64,000 bases of DNA from Puniceicoccaceae bacterium K14 (GTDB lineage Bacteria; Verrucomicrobiota; Verrucomicrobiia; Opitutales; Opitutaceae): assembly GCA_022538095.1 (NCBI GenBank), contig JAKYXN010000015.1, positions 1 to 64,000 of the forward strand, given 5' to 3'. Positions 34,367 to 43,086 of this stretch are shown piece by piece; the first letter of the stretch is position 1; each line of letters opens with the position of its first letter. The notes beneath the pieces are model-generated. The model was not told the DNA's origin and searched no databases. It saw only the letters and a list, made by a program, of their open reading frames with translations. The position numbers were made by a program, and so were the translations under genes.

Positions 34367-35215
34367 TTACTTTGGGGTTGGGGAACGGATGCTACGAAAC
34401 AATTTGATACTTCGTTCTGACTCTGTTGGTTTGATAGCGAGGAGTTTAAAGTTATCTGGTCCTGCTATAAGAAGTTGAGACTTAGGTCCATCGTCTAACA
34501 AGTATTGGCCTCTCACGGCTCTGAGTCCTAATTGCAAGGTCTTTAGGTTACTGTGTACTGTTAAAATATCTTCATTCCATTCGACGACTTCTGGCTCTAG
34601 AATTTCTTCATGTACGATTCCGTTCGTTTCCAATGTGATAACTAGAGAGGTATTGAGTTGGCTCGCTTTAGTGAAGAAGTTGACTAGGAAATGGGGGCTT
34701 AGTTTAATCTTAGCTGCATGAGAAGGAATGATGGGGAATTCAGTAGACATCTCAGCGAGTGGCGATGGTGAGTCGCCCTTTGCTGAGCACTCTAAAATGG
34801 CTTTGCCCCAATCTATCGCTTCAATATCGTTTGGACAGCAAATTTGCATGACTTCTAATGCGTATTGATTGAATACGGACACTCTTCCAGGGGAATTGCA
34901 GCAGTTGCAGCGAGCCACCTTACCTTTTATCAGATGGTCGATGCTTGGCTTGAACGAAAGAGTTGAGTTTTGGCTAACATATTCGCTGTCTTTATCATTC
35001 CATGCAAAACTGAGGGGGGGAGTTTGTACGACTAGTTTTCCATAGGTGTGACGAGTCTGCAAATAATAATTGTCGAAGCGTTTCATAACTTCGAATACAT
35101 GTGCCCAATTGCGAGGTGAGATTTGAACATATCCCTCCGCATCTGTTAAGAGTGCAATGGAATTCTCATGCCGGTTGCAGTTGGAAAGGGTGGGCTTGGA
35201 AAAAAATCTATTCAT
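34367..35215 (-). CDS. HemS/ChuX-like heme-utilisation protein, divergent
   Basis: The start at 35215 (MNRFFSKPTL) leaves 11 bp after the stop of the 98-residue ORF; a longer ORF would overlap it. The 282-residue product has two halves. The first has R-H-E-N-S-I-A-L-L-T-D-A-E-G-Y, then W-A-H-V-F and G-R-V-S-V-F-N-Q-Y-A-L-E-V-M. The second has L-V-N-F-F-T-K-A, L-V-I-T-L-E-T-N-G and D-I-L-T-V-H-S. This tandem layout follows that of HemS/HmuS cytoplasmic heme-binding or heme-degrading proteins, but the similarity is weak. Clusters of cysteines (C-N-C-C, I-C-C) are unusual for the family. Site S1 and the iron-uptake neighbours support a role in heme use. Confidence 0.45.
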   Translation of the reverse strand: MNRFFSKPTLSNCNRHENSIALLTDAEGYVQISPRNWAHVFEVMKRFDNYYLQTRHTYGKLVVQTPPLSFAWNDKDSEYVSQNSTLSFKPSIDHLIKGKVARCNCCNSPGRVSVFNQYALEVMQICCPNDIEAIDWGKAILECSAKGDSPSPLAEMSTEFPIIPSHAAKIKLSPHFLVNFFTKASQLNTSLVITLETNGIVHEEILEPEVVEWNEDILTVHSNLKTLQLGLRAVRGQYLLDDGPKSQLLIAGPDNFKLLAIKPTESERSIKLFRSIRSPTPK

Positions 35216-35226
35216 CAAAGGGGTAT

Positions 35227-35523
35227 CTATGCGGAGTCCTTCTCGCTTTGAATTTGAGCTGTAATGCGAGCTTGAGGACAAAAGCAAGCAACGCGACATG
35301 CCAAGCTCCACACAGCGTCGTAGGCGACTGCGAGTTCTACTGGAACGAAAATGTCTATCCGTGTCTCGGTGTTAGTCTTATCCGCTTGAGATTTCAAAAT
35401 ATTTATCGGCAACGATAGTTTAATATCGATGGCGCACCGTTGGGTGATGCGTTCCAAGTCGTATAGCTGTACCTCGTCTTTGGCGACGATTTCGCATGAG
35501 ATGGATGCATCAGTTTGAATCAT
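35227..35523 (-). CDS. 98-residue protein of unknown function, first gene of the HemS-like operon
   Basis: The product begins MIQTDASISCEIVAKDE and has no signal peptide or clear membrane span. A short helix-rich part (DLERITQRCAIDI) is followed by beta-like stretches and a cysteine-containing segment (SLACRVACF). I do not recognise a family. Its start is about 30 bp from the double operator S1, with a possible -10 (TACTAT on the minus strand, 35530-35535), which would give a very short or absent leader. It is followed by the HemS-like gene and the 29-residue membrane protein. Confidence 0.5.
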   Translation of the reverse strand: MIQTDASISCEIVAKDEVQLYDLERITQRCAIDIKLSLPINILKSQADKTNTETRIDIFVPVELAVAYDAVWSLACRVACFCPQARITAQIQSEKDSA

Positions 35524-35554
35524 GGTTGGATAGTAACGTTTTTAGGGGCGTGCC

Positions 35555-35594
35555 TCTACCCCGAGACGGATAGATGCTGCTCTGAGAGGGATTT
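35555..35594 (-). promoter_or_regulatory. Double operator S1, upstream of the HemS-like operon
   Basis: Read on the minus strand, the half-sites are ATCCCTCTCAGAGCA and ATCCGTCTCGGGGTA, 21 bp apart start to start. They lie about 30-70 bp from the start of the 98-residue gene and 19 bp from a possible -10. The same arrangement occurs at S2, S3, S4 and S5. Confidence 0.75.
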
Positions 35595-35648
35595 TTGAAA
35601 CGCCCAATTGTTTAGAGAGGTGTGAATAGATTTTAAGCTGGCACGAAA

Positions 35649-35681
35649 AAGCCGCAATCACCCTGAATGGTGTTGCGGCTT
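35649..35681 (-). terminator. Rho-independent terminator of metE
   Basis: AAGCCGCAATCACC and GGTGTTGCGGCTT form a long stem with a one-base bulge and a short loop. On the minus strand it is followed by CTTTTTC. It lies 31 bp past the metE stop. Confidence 0.85.
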
Positions 35682-35711
35682 GAGAATGTTGTTTTATGGA
35701 GAAGCGGACTG

Positions 35712-38066
35712 CTATACCAACTCGGTGCAAATTAATTTTCTCAGTCCTTTGGCACTTGTGACCATTCGCTCGAGGGATTGGTTGACTTCTTTCCATCCGC
35801 GAGTTTTGAGTCCACAGTCTGGATTGACCCAAAGGTTTTCAGCGGGGAGCACTTGAAGCGCCTTCCGCATTAGGCGATCCATTTCTTCTACCTCTGGAAT
35901 GCGAGGAGAGTGGATATCGTAGACTCCTGGACCAATTTCGGCAGTGTATTTGAAATTCACAAATGCTTCTAAAAGTTCCATATTCGATCGCGAGGTTTCG
36001 ATTGTGATGACATCAGCATCCAAAGCGGCAATAGATTGAATAATGTCATTGAATTCCGAATAGCACATGTGGGTGTGAATTTGGGTCTCGTCACGTACGC
36101 CGCATGCAGATAGGCGAAAAGCCTCCACAGCCCAGTCAAGGTAGGTTTGCCAGTCGCTACGCCGTAGGGGGAGTCCTTCACGAATCGCAGGCTCATCGAT
36201 CTGTATTATGCCAATCCCTGCAGCTTCTAAGTCGTGCACTTCGTTGCGAATCGCTAGAGCTATTTGTTTGGCGGTATCTTTTCGTGGTTGATCGTCGCGC
36301 ACGAAACTCCATTGCAGTATCGTGACTGGGCCGGTGAGCATCCCCTTCATCGGGCGATTGGTTAGGCTTTGGGCGAAGATTGACCATTCAACTGTCATTG
36401 GTTTGGGCCGACTGACGTCTCCGAAAATTACGGGCGGTTTCACGCAGCGGCTACCATAACTTTGTACCCAACCATTTTCGGTGAAGGTAAATCCAGAAAG
36501 CTGCTCGCCAAAATACTCAACCATGTCATTACGCTCAAACTCTCCATGGACAAGGACATCTATATCGATTTTCTCCTGAAATTCGATACATTCGCGTGTC
36601 TTCTCTTTCAAGAATGTTTGATAGGTGGCGTTATCGATTAGGCCGTTTTTCCATTTGGAACGGGCTGCCCGAATTTCTTTCGTTTGTGGAAAGCTACCTA
36701 TTGTCGTGGTTGGAAAAGGAGGGAGTTTTAGTTTGTTCCTCTGGGCTTCCTGACGTTTCGAGAATGGATTTTTTCGCTTAGAGTCCGATTTTGTAACAGA
36801 CTTTGCTTTCATCTTAGCCACTTTGTTGTGTATTCGTGTACTCTTACGTCTGCTATCGAGCGCTTTCTGGTTTTCAATAAAGGCGGCGTTTTGCGGGTTC
36901 CTGTCTAAGGCTAAACTTGCCAATTGTGACAGTTCTATGAGCTTTTGATCAGCGAATGCGAGCCAGCCTTTTAGTTCTGAGTCTATCTTTGTCTCTGTGT
37001 CTAGGCTAACAGGGCTATGCAGGAGAGAGCAAGAAGGTGAGAGAGCCAGTGTTGTTTTACCACGTATCGCGATTGCTTTTTGGATAGTTTCGAGAGAATC
37101 TTTGTAGTTATTTTTCCATATGTTGCGTCCATCAATTATGCCCAAGGAAAGTAGACGTTCGGGAGGCAATTCCTTTGCTACCACTTCTATTTCTTCTTCT
37201 CCTCGTACTCCGTCTATATGCAGGCCGTCGCAATCTAGCTGGCACGCAAGTGGGAGATTCTCGTGTAAAGGGCCGAAATAGGTATTCAACAATAACTTGG
37301 AACTAGAGGAAATTACTTTAAGGCGTGAGAAACTACTGCGTAAAAGAGATCGTTGCTTGTCGTTTAAGTCGAGAGACAAAATTGGCTCATCAATTTGTAT
37401 CCATTTAGCCCCAGCTTTAGAGAGTTTTTCGATTAGCTTTTCATAAATAGGTAGAAGACGGTCAAATAACTGAAAGCGGTCGAAGCTCGAATTTTCTTTA
37501 TCTTGTACTTTACCGAGAGTGAGGTAGCTGACTGGTCCAATGATCACGGGAACAGTGAGTATACCCAGTTCTTTTGCTTCGATGAATTCGTCTACTACTT
37601 TGTTGCTTGCATAGCTAAATTGAGTGTTTGCTTGGAACTCTGGGGTTATATAGTGGTAGTTGGTGTCAAACCACTTTGTCATTTCGGATGCAAAGCTTTG
37701 GTGTTTACATCCTTTATCACAGGATTTTTCTAGGCTCTTTTCATTTTCTTTGCCACGAGCAATCAGGAAATAGGTATCCAAGTCTACATTGCTTTTGTCC
37801 CATATAAAGCGAGGGGGGAGGTTCCCAAGGACACAAGACATATCTAGAGTTTGATCATAAAAGCTAAAATCATTTGATGGGATTAAATCGATACCCGCCG
37901 CTTGTTGTTTGAGCCAGTTTTTCTTCCTTAATCCTTGCCCAACTTGTTCTAGCTCTTTTAAGGAAATTTTCTTTTTCCAATACGCTTCGGTGGCTTTTTT
38001 GAGTTCGCGATTTGCCCCGATACGAGGGTAGCCTAAGTTGTGTGTAACAATATTTGTGTTATCCAT
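35712..38066 (-). CDS. metE: Cobalamin-independent methionine synthase
   Basis: The start at 38066 (MDNTNIVTHNLGYPRIG) matches the usual MetE N-terminus; an ATG 6 codons upstream is less likely. The 784-residue length is slightly above the usual 755-770. The enzyme moves a methyl group from methyl-tetrahydrofolate triglutamate to homocysteine. The N-terminal half keeps G-Y-P-R-I-G and W-I-Q-I-D-E-P. The C-terminal half has F-P-T-T-T-I-G-S-F-P-Q-T and the zinc ligands H-M-C-Y-S-E-F (about residue 665) and N-P-D-C-G-L-K-T-R-G-W (about 750). A linker of basic residues around 430 (K-M-K-A-K-S-V-T-K) is an insertion. A divergent LysR-type gene suits MetR control. A terminator follows. Confidence 0.96.
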   Translation of the reverse strand: MDNTNIVTHNLGYPRIGANRELKKATEAYWKKKISLKELEQVGQGLRKKNWLKQQAAGIDLIPSNDFSFYDQTLDMSCVLGNLPPRFIWDKSNVDLDTYFLIARGKENEKSLEKSCDKGCKHQSFASEMTKWFDTNYHYITPEFQANTQFSYASNKVVDEFIEAKELGILTVPVIIGPVSYLTLGKVQDKENSSFDRFQLFDRLLPIYEKLIEKLSKAGAKWIQIDEPILSLDLNDKQRSLLRSSFSRLKVISSSSKLLLNTYFGPLHENLPLACQLDCDGLHIDGVRGEEEIEVVAKELPPERLLSLGIIDGRNIWKNNYKDSLETIQKAIAIRGKTTLALSPSCSLLHSPVSLDTETKIDSELKGWLAFADQKLIELSQLASLALDRNPQNAAFIENQKALDSRRKSTRIHNKVAKMKAKSVTKSDSKRKNPFSKRQEAQRNKLKLPPFPTTTIGSFPQTKEIRAARSKWKNGLIDNATYQTFLKEKTRECIEFQEKIDIDVLVHGEFERNDMVEYFGEQLSGFTFTENGWVQSYGSRCVKPPVIFGDVSRPKPMTVEWSIFAQSLTNRPMKGMLTGPVTILQWSFVRDDQPRKDTAKQIALAIRNEVHDLEAAGIGIIQIDEPAIREGLPLRRSDWQTYLDWAVEAFRLSACGVRDETQIHTHMCYSEFNDIIQSIAALDADVITIETSRSNMELLEAFVNFKYTAEIGPGVYDIHSPRIPEVEEMDRLMRKALQVLPAENLWVNPDCGLKTRGWKEVNQSLERMVTSAKGLRKLICTELV

Positions 38067-38120
38067 TGCTTGATTGTACATCATTATTATGTATTCTCAA
38101 AATCGATTGTTTTTATCATG

Positions 38121-38141
38121 ATCATGCGCAGAATGCATGAT
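38121..38141. promoter_or_regulatory. Candidate MetR operator between metE and metR
   Basis: ATCATGC (38121-38127) and GCATGAT (38135-38141) are a perfect inverted repeat with a 7-base centre. They lie between the divergent metE and metR starts, which are 110 bp apart. A partly overlapping palindrome CATGATCATG precedes it. LysR-type regulators bind such interrupted palindromes. The classical TGAA-N5-TTCA MetR box is not present, so this is a lineage-specific guess. Confidence 0.5.
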
Positions 38142-38176
38142 TGAAAATAGACATTAAGTTCTCGTTTTAAAACCAA

Positions 38177-39091
38177 ATGCTTGAAATTCGCCACTTTCGC
38201 CTTCTTATTCAGCTTGCCGATGCCGGTAACCTTGCTCGAGCAGGCAGAGAATTACACCTTTCCCAACCTGCTGTTTCTCGGCAGATGGCGGATATAGAAG
38301 AATATGCAGGGGGGGCTATTTTCGAACGTAAGAGCAAGCCTATCCGGTTTACACCGCTAGGGTTTCGTCTTATGGAAACGGCATACAATGTGATAAGCGA
38401 ATTAAGGCGCAGTGAGCGAGACCTTGCTCGTCTCCGAGAGGGAAATGCGGGGCAGCTGCGAATTGCTATCGAATGTCACTCTTGTTTTGATTGGTTGATG
38501 CCGAGCATGGATGCTTTTCGTGTAGATTGGCCTGAAGTAGAGATGGACCTTGTAGGGGGCTTTCATGAAGATCCGGTTGATCTTATTGATCTTGATAAAG
38601 CAGATTTAGTAATTGTCTCTCACGCGAAGCCTAGGAAGGGAATTATTTATCATCCACTTTTTAGATACGAAACGCAGGCATTGCTTCCACATGGACACGT
38701 ACTTCTAAGCAAGAATTATTTGACAGCTCAAAATTTCAAAGATGAGACACTGATAACCTATCCTATTGATTGCGAGCGATTAGACATTTTGCGTGAAATA
38801 CTGGGGCCGGCTGGTATTGTTCCTAAACGACGAACGGCAGAGTTGACTGCAGCTATTATGCAATTGGTTGCGAGCGGGCGAGGGATTGCTGCTATGGCAA
38901 CGTGGGCGGTACAACCGTATCTGGATAAAGGGTACGTTGCCCATCGACCGATTCGTCGGACGGGGCTTTTTTCAAATCTCTACATGGCCACTGATAAATC
39001 ACGTGGCCAGCTAGCGTATTTAGAGTCGTTTCTAGAGCTCAACCGTAAGACGTGCTTTAATACGCTCAAGGGAATAGAGAGAGTAAAGTAA
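38177..39091 (+). CDS. metR: LysR-family regulator, probable MetR
   Basis: The 304-residue protein starts MLEIRHFRLLIQLADAGNLA and carries the LysR winged-helix domain at residues 1-60 (R-A-G-R-E-L-H-L-S-Q-P-A-V-S-R-Q). A long linker helix follows, then a two-lobed effector domain (LRIAIECHSCFDWLMPSM; L-I-T-Y-P-I near 190). MetR proteins keep C-H-T/S-C and F-D-W-L-x-P after the linker, as here. MetR activates metE with homocysteine as co-inducer. The gene is divergent from metE, the classic arrangement. The last codon is 5 bp from the convergent PepSY gene. Confidence 0.88.
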   Translation: MLEIRHFRLLIQLADAGNLARAGRELHLSQPAVSRQMADIEEYAGGAIFERKSKPIRFTPLGFRLMETAYNVISELRRSERDLARLREGNAGQLRIAIECHSCFDWLMPSMDAFRVDWPEVEMDLVGGFHEDPVDLIDLDKADLVIVSHAKPRKGIIYHPLFRYETQALLPHGHVLLSKNYLTAQNFKDETLITYPIDCERLDILREILGPAGIVPKRRTAELTAAIMQLVASGRGIAAMATWAVQPYLDKGYVAHRPIRRTGLFSNLYMATDKSRGQLAYLESFLELNRKTCFNTLKGIERVK

Positions 39092-39096
39092 CTCAA

Positions 39097-40194
39097 TTAG
39101 ACCTTGAGGGCGGAAGGAGTTTTGCGTCGGCGTCTTTTCCACCATATAAGTGTGCCGGATATGCTCAAGGCTGCGGGGGAAAGGCCGGCAATGCACCAGA
39201 GGACCTTAGTCAACAGTCCGCCAAAATTTCCAAAATGCAAGGGCTCGAATGCATCTACAATTTGTGCCCAAAGTCCCGCGTTTCTCAGGTCTAAGGAGTA
39301 GGTGACCTCACCGCTATCTGCAGGAACCCAAATATGGCTGCCGTATAGGCTGCGAAAAACTCCCGCTCCTTCGTGTTGACCATAGAGGTAAAAAATCGGC
39401 TCTTCTTTGGTTGGGAAGTAGATGTAATTCAATGAGTAGCCAGGTATCGTTTCCTCAGCGATAGAGTGAAGCTTTCCAATTTGTTCGCGATAGGGTGAAT
39501 ATTCAAACTCTATGGCGTGGTGTTCTTCCTCGCCGGCGTGCTCGATCAACTCGTGGGCGAGATGGGCTATATTCCAATAGGCTCCGGTCAAGCCGAGTAG
39601 GAAATTAACAGGAACGGTTCCGATTCCGATAGCTTTGTGAAGGTCGGAACAAAAGATGCGGGCGCTTTTCCCCCATCGAAGGCGAAATAGATTTTTGAAG
39701 AAGGGGCGATGCAAGTAGATTCCCGTAAAACTGAGGAATAGAAATCCTAGAGCGAAGATTCCCACAATGCCCATGCCTATATGGTCTGCAAAAAAGGTGT
39801 AGTGAAGATCTATGAACCAGCCGTATAGAGTTTCGTTTGTTGGGACTGGCTGTTCGGATACGTTCCCATTGTACGGGTCGACGTAAAGTAGATGCCATTC
39901 GTCGTCACCGCGTTTCATGACATAAGCGCTGTCCCGGTTGGAAGGGTCGTGGTTGAAAAGCCATCCTCGTATCCAAAAATCGGGAAATCTATTTTCTACA
40001 ATTTCGGTGAGTTGAGATAGTGGCAGGCGATCTTCTTTTGATGAATAGTTATCATTTAAAGTGCTCTGTGGATATAACGTATTGGTGATTTCTTGATGAA
40101 ATACGAGAATACTGCCGGTTAGGCCTATTACAAGGAGGGCTAGTCCACAGATAAGACCGGTCCAAGAGTGAAGTTTCCAGAGTTGTTTGTGCAT
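39097..40194 (-). CDS. PepSY-associated transmembrane protein (iron-uptake type)
   Basis: The 365-residue protein begins MHKQLWKLHSWTGLICGLAL, the usual PepSY-associated membrane start with the conserved H-S-W-T-G. There are four hydrophobic segments at about residues 13-33, 137-160, 190-212 and 325-345. A PepSY-like stretch with Y-V-D-P-Y-N-G-N-V lies near residue 105. Proteins of this kind (PiuB-like) often accompany TonB receptors and are thought to handle electrons or reduction in ferric uptake. A terminator separates it from the upstream receptor gene on the same strand, so it may have limited read-through transcription. Confidence 0.82.
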   Translation of the reverse strand: MHKQLWKLHSWTGLICGLALLVIGLTGSILVFHQEITNTLYPQSTLNDNYSSKEDRLPLSQLTEIVENRFPDFWIRGWLFNHDPSNRDSAYVMKRGDDEWHLLYVDPYNGNVSEQPVPTNETLYGWFIDLHYTFFADHIGMGIVGIFALGFLFLSFTGIYLHRPFFKNLFRLRWGKSARIFCSDLHKAIGIGTVPVNFLLGLTGAYWNIAHLAHELIEHAGEEEHHAIEFEYSPYREQIGKLHSIAEETIPGYSLNYIYFPTKEEPIFYLYGQHEGAGVFRSLYGSHIWVPADSGEVTYSLDLRNAGLWAQIVDAFEPLHFGNFGGLLTKVLWCIAGLSPAALSISGTLIWWKRRRRKTPSALKV

Positions 40195-40216
40195 GGGAAT
40201 TATTCGGAAAAGGAAA

Positions 40217-40246
40217 AATCCCCCAGTATCGAAACACTGGGGGATT
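40217..40246 (-). terminator. Rho-independent terminator after the siderophore receptor
   Basis: AATCCCCCAGT (40217-40227) pairs perfectly over 11 bp with ACTGGGGGATT (40236-40246) around an 8-base loop. On the minus strand TTTTTCC follows. It lies between the receptor gene (stop at 40270) and the PepSY gene (start at 40194). Confidence 0.88.
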
Positions 40247-40269
40247 GATTGGATTTCTGAGTGATTTAA

Positions 40270-42381
40270 TTAGAATTTGTATTTTAGCGAGAAGACCACG
40301 TTTCTGGGTTCGCCGTAATTAGCGTAGTCTAAATTTGCTAAGTAGATCTCATCGAAAGCGTTCTTCGCGCTGAGAGTCGCTGTGAAGTGCTCATTGATAC
40401 GATAATTGACGTGGAAATTAGCAAGTAGGAAACTACCTTGCGTAACGGGATTCCAAGATGACCCTGTGAGCTCACTTTGCCATGTTAGACCAGCTCCAAA
40501 GGCAAAATCATTCCACTCATAATGAGTCGAGAGCTGCACAAGGTGATCGGGGAGGTTTGTGTAGATAGCATCGTTGTCGTGGCGAGACGTATCGTTAAAC
40601 GTGTATCCAAAAATAATAGATAAGTCTTCATTTATTTCACCTGTTAGTTGAAGTTCAATTCCTTCGCTTTTGGTACCATCAACGCCTATGAAGGGCTGGA
40701 ATTCTCCAATGGGTAGCCCATCCGCTATAGCTAAATTGTCTTGCTTCGTTTCGAAAATTGCTGCAGTGAGCGTGGTTCGACCTTCAGCGAAACTCGCCTT
40801 AACACCGAATTCAAAGTTCGATCCATCAACGGGGTCTAGGATGCTCCCTCCTATCGTGGTGGCGCTTTGTGGCTGAAAGATGGAGGTGTAACTGCCGTAA
40901 AGAGTAGTGTTTTCGTTTATGTCAAAGGTGAAGCCAACGTAAGGCGTGATTTCACTATCTACTTCATAATCTGCAGCTGTTCCGTATCTCAATTGCTCAG
41001 TTTCCCAGTTTGATAGGCGCGCGCCCAGTATTGTTGAAAAGGAGTCTGAAAGTTTTATCCGAGTTGATGTGTAAAGCCCAGTATGAGTAGTGGAAATAAA
41101 ATCGTTTGTGCCAGCGGGAATTGGGTCAAATTCCGGAGCGTTTCCATCCCATTCGTAGATGTTGGGAATTATGTGAGTCCAGAAATTTGCATCATTAGGG
41201 GATACTAGGTCGTAATCGGAATGACTAAAGCCAACAACTAGGTCGTGATCACGATCGAAAAGAGAGTACTTGCCATTGAGGTAAATATCAATGCTTTGAC
41301 GTTCGTCATCGGTATCCCAGTACGAGCCGATGATGCCCAGGCCACTTCCATCTGATTTGTTGAGCCCGGGCGCTCCAGTGCCACCCCAGGTGTCTGCATA
41401 GACACTTTTGCTTACTTCGTCGCCATCGGTGAGATTGAAAGCCGCTTTTAACTGCCAATTTTCACCAAATGCTTGCTCCAAATTAACGAACGCTGTTCTG
41501 CTTTCTCGCTGCCAGCTAGCCCAATTTGTGGCGAAGTTTGTAGTGTGCGGTAGGTCAGCCGGGGATCCGTCTTCGGCGAAAAGAGGAATGCTGCCCCATA
41601 CGGATGCGGTTGGATTGTTGTCTTGGAGTTGGTATCCAAAAGTAATCGTCGTGTTCTCCGTTAAATCGCCTGCGAATGAAGCGAGGAAAGCAAACTGTTC
41701 GTTGTGGTAGCGATCATGGAAACCATCCCGATCTGTATAGGCTGCGACTATGCGACTTCTGAATTTACCATCTTTAGTAAGAGGCACATTGAGATCGGTT
41801 TCAGTTCGATAGTGGTTCCATGAACCTACGGATTGGCGAATAGAAGCATCAAAGTAGGTCTTGGGTTGCTTTCGATGGAAATTGATAGTGCCGGATGGTT
41901 TGCCTGCTCCACTCAATAGGCCATTCGCGCCGCGGACAATTTCTACGCTTTCATACAGAGCAGCATCGTAATCTTGGTTGGTCTCTTGGCTGTAGGTCGG
42001 AATTCCATCGACCTGTATGTCGGTTATTTGGAACCCACGGGAGAAGAATAGTGGGCGCTGTGTATCGTAGAGAGAGACGTTAACGCCTGTGACGTTGCGC
42101 ATTATATCGCTCAAGTTGAACATATTCTCCGCTTCAAAGCGTGACGAATCGATTGTGCTGACGGATTGTGGCGTTTCACGTAGAGATAATGGGAGACGAG
42201 TCGCTGCTCCAATTGTATCGTATTGTTCACCGAATACGGTGAATTCCTCGAGGTCCACGGTTTGATTGGTTTCACCACTTAAGGGCGAAGTGTCGTTTAT
42301 CGATTCTTGCCCTATGGATAGGGAGGATAGAGCAAGCGCTGAAACTGTAAATCCAGCGATCGATTTGCTTAAGCTATTCAT
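40270..42381 (-). CDS. TonB-dependent siderophore receptor
   Basis: The start at 42381 (MNSLSKSIAGFTVSAL) is used because it opens a signal peptide; the longer ORF begins at 42447, next to the predicted transcription start. The product has 703 residues. A TonB-box-like stretch (E-E-F-T-V-F-G-E) is followed by the plug: R-E-T-P-Q-S-V-S-T-I-D and N-V-T-G-V-N-V, F-S-R-G-F-Q-I near 105, V-E-I-V-R-G-A-N-G-L-L-S-G-A-G near 140. A 22-strand barrel follows and ends in an aromatic residue (L-K-Y-K-F). The plug motifs fit the siderophore class (FhuE/FpvA type). Operator S2 lies upstream. Confidence 0.9.
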   Translation of the reverse strand: MNSLSKSIAGFTVSALALSSLSIGQESINDTSPLSGETNQTVDLEEFTVFGEQYDTIGAATRLPLSLRETPQSVSTIDSSRFEAENMFNLSDIMRNVTGVNVSLYDTQRPLFFSRGFQITDIQVDGIPTYSQETNQDYDAALYESVEIVRGANGLLSGAGKPSGTINFHRKQPKTYFDASIRQSVGSWNHYRTETDLNVPLTKDGKFRSRIVAAYTDRDGFHDRYHNEQFAFLASFAGDLTENTTITFGYQLQDNNPTASVWGSIPLFAEDGSPADLPHTTNFATNWASWQRESRTAFVNLEQAFGENWQLKAAFNLTDGDEVSKSVYADTWGGTGAPGLNKSDGSGLGIIGSYWDTDDERQSIDIYLNGKYSLFDRDHDLVVGFSHSDYDLVSPNDANFWTHIIPNIYEWDGNAPEFDPIPAGTNDFISTTHTGLYTSTRIKLSDSFSTILGARLSNWETEQLRYGTAADYEVDSEITPYVGFTFDINENTTLYGSYTSIFQPQSATTIGGSILDPVDGSNFEFGVKASFAEGRTTLTAAIFETKQDNLAIADGLPIGEFQPFIGVDGTKSEGIELQLTGEINEDLSIIFGYTFNDTSRHDNDAIYTNLPDHLVQLSTHYEWNDFAFGAGLTWQSELTGSSWNPVTQGSFLLANFHVNYRINEHFTATLSAKNAFDEIYLANLDYANYGEPRNVVFSLKYKF

Positions 42382-42474
42382 AACGTAGTAGTTTGTAATT
42401 CGTTTTGTCTCTCGTTGGGCGCCTCGTTCTGATGTATAGGACGCCAAAGGTGAACATAGGAGATACGAATGCCA

Positions 42475-42516
42475 GATTCCACCCTGAGACGGATTTGCTG
42501 CGCTCCGAGAAGGATT
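42475..42516 (-). promoter_or_regulatory. Double operator S2, upstream of the siderophore receptor
   Basis: On the minus strand the half-sites are ATCCTTCTCGGAGCG and ATCCGTCTCAGGGTG, exactly 21 bp apart. A possible -10 (TATGTT, 42453-42458) follows 16 bp later, which puts the operator at the -35 position. That would start transcription near 42446 and leave a leader of about 65 nt. Confidence 0.78.
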
Positions 42517-42567
42517 ATTTTACTGCCTGCTTGCCGCTAAGCGGCTTGGTGTCGCTCAGCTACATTG

Positions 42568-43038
42568 CTAAACGGGGCTTGTTTGTTTTACGACGGTTGG
42601 GAGTGATTCGAGGACTTTGTCGATCCACTCATCATAGGTGTCTTCGAAGTCGAAGTCGGCTTCCACGCGTTCTAGAAATGGTTGAGCATGGCAGCGTAGT
42701 AATTCCTTATCTAGACAACGGGCAAATTCGTTAAAGTCGGGGTAGCTACTGTCGCCGAGTCCTAATATGGAATAATTGAGGGATTCCATATTATCGCTGC
42801 AGTTTTCTAATTTGGCGTAGAAGTCTTCTGCATCTTCTGGTGGCTCGCCGTCTCCCCAGGTGCTGACGATAAAGAGTGCGGTGGCGTTTTCTTTAATGCA
42901 ACTTGGCGAGACATCGGAAAGGTCCAGGAGTTTGGGCGCGTATCCAGCAGCCTGAACGCGTTTTTCTGCGTTTTTAGCGAGATCCTCAGCGTTGCCTGTC
43001 ATTGTAGCATAGTAGATGTGGATGATTTTTTCACTCAT
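42568..43038 (-). CDS. Flavodoxin-domain protein
   Basis: The 156-residue protein has the FMN-binding phosphate loop Y-Y-A-T-M-T-G-N-A-E at about residues 9-18, S-T-W-G-D-G-E-P-P at about 59-67 and L-G-L-G-D-S-S-Y-P-D-F at about 93-103, all typical of flavodoxins of the MioC/sulfite-reductase-like type. It carries electrons with FMN, and can replace ferredoxin when iron is scarce. It is the last gene of the fumC operon, 48 bp after the DUF6607 gene. Confidence 0.88.
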   Translation of the reverse strand: MSEKIIHIYYATMTGNAEDLAKNAEKRVQAAGYAPKLLDLSDVSPSCIKENATALFIVSTWGDGEPPEDAEDFYAKLENCSDNMESLNYSILGLGDSSYPDFNEFARCLDKELLRCHAQPFLERVEADFDFEDTYDEWIDKVLESLPTVVKQTSPV

Positions 43039-43086
43039 GTGATTCGTTTGGTTGTTCTTTGATTAATGAATTGTGTAAACAATTGC

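Noticed and set aside
38067-38176. SAM or cobalamin riboswitch upstream of metE
   Set aside because: The divergent gap is only 110 bp and shows no S-box or B12-box core; control by MetR is simpler.
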